Shown: positions 62,404-64,000 of the stretch, one piece after another
How positions within the stretch are numbered: the stretch's first letter is position 1
Layout: each line of letters starts with the position of its first letter
Assembly (NCBI GenBank): GCA_013399875.1
Contig: VXAZ01002277.1
Coordinates: 62,001-126,000, forward strand
From: Gymnorhina tibicen
Taxonomy: Eukaryota; Chordata; Aves; Passeriformes; Artamidae
Direction: 5' to 3'
Length of the DNA: 64,000 bases
Notes under the pieces: model-generated
The model's input: only the letters and a program-made list of their open reading frames with translations
What the model was told of the DNA's origin: nothing
Databases searched by the model: none
Translations under genes and position numbers: made by a program

Positions 62404-64000
62404 AGAATTACCTTGACAGGAGGTAATCTGTATTTTAGACTACAGATTTTAATTACAGGATTCATAAACCTGCAAACCAGAATTAAATAAGTGCAGAGTC
62501 TTTATGTTTGTATTTAAAAAGGGGAAATGCCTAGAAAGTCATCACATCAAAACTTTCCCAAAACATGCTTTTTGCTAACATAGCTAGATAGACTACTATA
62601 TCAAGCTGCATGGACACTGACAGTAACTGTCAAATTTGGTTTGGGTTCAGGAGCAAAAAACATGCATAAAATAACAGTATTTTCACATGAACAACAAAAA
62701 CATGCTTAAACATCCTTTCCATATCTACTGCATGCTACAAATGTATACTTTTCATTGATATCCCTAATCACTCACTCTAAGCCAAAGCCATCCATGTGAG
62801 TGACTCACCTGTTTCCTCAGGCCAACAGAAAGCTAATGCACACCAAAACTTTTCAGATATGCACAGTCACATTTCCCCATCTTCCCGTGCATTTCTAGAA
62901 ATGTTGTGGTTTAATTAATACTCACTGTCTGAATATGTTTGGCTTCTGTGAAGCAGTAGCTCAATAAACGAAGAAGTTACTGGATTTTTATTCATTTCCA
63001 AGAGGTAGAGGTTCAATAGGTTGCAACAGTAATGCACAGCATTCATCATAATTTCTCACTGTGACTCCAAATTGGATGCTTGCATTTAGGCTTTTAAAAA
63101 GTTATTTAAGACCTCTAGGTAAACTGACCACTTTCCAAAGTCACTAGAGATTCTAATTATCTTGCAGTACTATGAAATTCAGATCACTAACTTAGGAGCT
63201 TGGATACAGATATACAAGAAAAAGTCATAGAATGCACTCATGAAAAACTAGACAGTGACCATCCTTTACCAGTTTGAAATAAGAAGTATTTTCAGAGAGT
63301 TATTGTACTATTTCATCAGCCGTGAATGAATTAGACACTCTGGTGCTGACTCCCCAGGTCAGTCAATGAAGAAAGTTATGACCATTTTAGTTACAGCATT
63401 TTCTTCAGCCAGTTAATAAATATATATTAAACTCGCTGATTAAAACAAGTATGTAACAGCATTAGATTCACTCATTGGCTTCAGCTACTTAACAAGCATT
63501 TGCCATAAAATTACTTTTTCATCCTCATTTGGATAAATTAAGCAGACTGTTTTACATTCTGTCTATATGAAGCAGTTTTCTTTGTGTCTAGAACTTCTTA
63601 TAGTTCTTTTCAGAATCTATGTGTATTTTCAGTCATTTTCATATGTGCAGCCAGAGTACATTCACCAAGAGTAGAGGCAGTGATAATGACACATTCCTAA
63701 TGTTTTTTCTCCATTATCTATTTGCACATTTATGTTATTTAGAGCACCTGAACAAGACATCTTTTTGAAGGATTTACTGACAGTGTTCACAATCCAAGAG
63801 ACATCTTTCTGTTTTGCAAATGTGATCACCGTTCTTAGACTGAATCTTAGAAATTATAGGCAACTTTCTACATTAAATCTCATCTTTAGAAGATTGGATT
63901 AGGTAAACATAATGCTTCCAACTTTCCTCTGAACATCTGAATGAAGACCCCAGAGGATTCACATCTTTAGATTAGGTTAGGTAACCTTAATGCTTCCAGC
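62404..64000. other. Unique AT-rich non-coding sequence to window end
   Basis: No gene or classified repeat. A phrase TTAGATTAGGTTAGGTAACC near 63968, with an earlier ATTGGATTAGGTAAACAT near 63894, suggests a weak ~75-bp duplication (AATGCTTCCA follows both) that runs off the window edge. Confidence 0.55.

Overview
This window reads as non-coding DNA from a bird. It is AT-rich and CpG-poor. No stretch of it can be supported as a protein-coding exon, rRNA or tRNA. The bird assignment rests on repeats: several CR1 LINE fragments with the avian-type 3' end built on ATTCTGTGATTCTAT-like octamers, and several endogenous-retrovirus LTR remnants of types familiar from bird genomes. The number and variety of LTRs would suit a passerine, but that is inference. 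The longest open frames (124 to 156 codons) lie inside transposons, or have the length and composition expected by chance.

Layout. 1-14.2 kb: mostly unique AT-rich sequence with three short CR1 pieces (4.56 kb minus, 10.16 kb minus, 11.37 kb plus), an 18-bp x3 tandem repeat (2.24 kb) and a GGAA microsatellite next to the only undetermined base (9.62 kb). 14.2-18.1 kb: a minus-strand CR1 tail, then the largest element, a 5'-truncated plus-strand CR1 with a broken reverse transcriptase, split by a solo LTR that has a perfect 6-bp target duplication. 20.2-20.8 kb: a minus-strand retroviral LTR. 22.1-22.5 kb: a CR1 tail inserted into another CR1. 22.5-32.6 kb: unique sequence with three perfect hairpins near 23.0-23.4 kb. 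32.6-33.5 kb: an older minus-strand CR1. 38.2-38.7 kb: a plus-strand CR1.

44.0-44.6 kb: a degraded minus-strand LTR with a long near-perfect palindrome. 46.6-47.2 kb: a minus-strand LTR with a 5-bp target duplication and an internal 83-bp tandem repeat. 48.5 kb: a likely ancient MIR-type SINE relic. 50.1 kb: an LTR-like block carrying a sharp GC/CpG island. 51.6-52.2 kb: a minus-strand LTR with CCAAT and TATA motifs. 54.0-54.4 kb: a plus-strand LTR with TATA box and poly(A) signal. 62.1-62.4 kb: an isolated GC-rich block of unknown origin.

No genes here work together as an operon or pathway. The window is best described as a gene desert or a large intron, with roughly one seventh of it recognisable as transposon. 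I found no convincing undescribed biological system. The most informative structures are the nested insertions, whose order can be read directly, and the fold-back palindrome at 44.13-44.21 kb.
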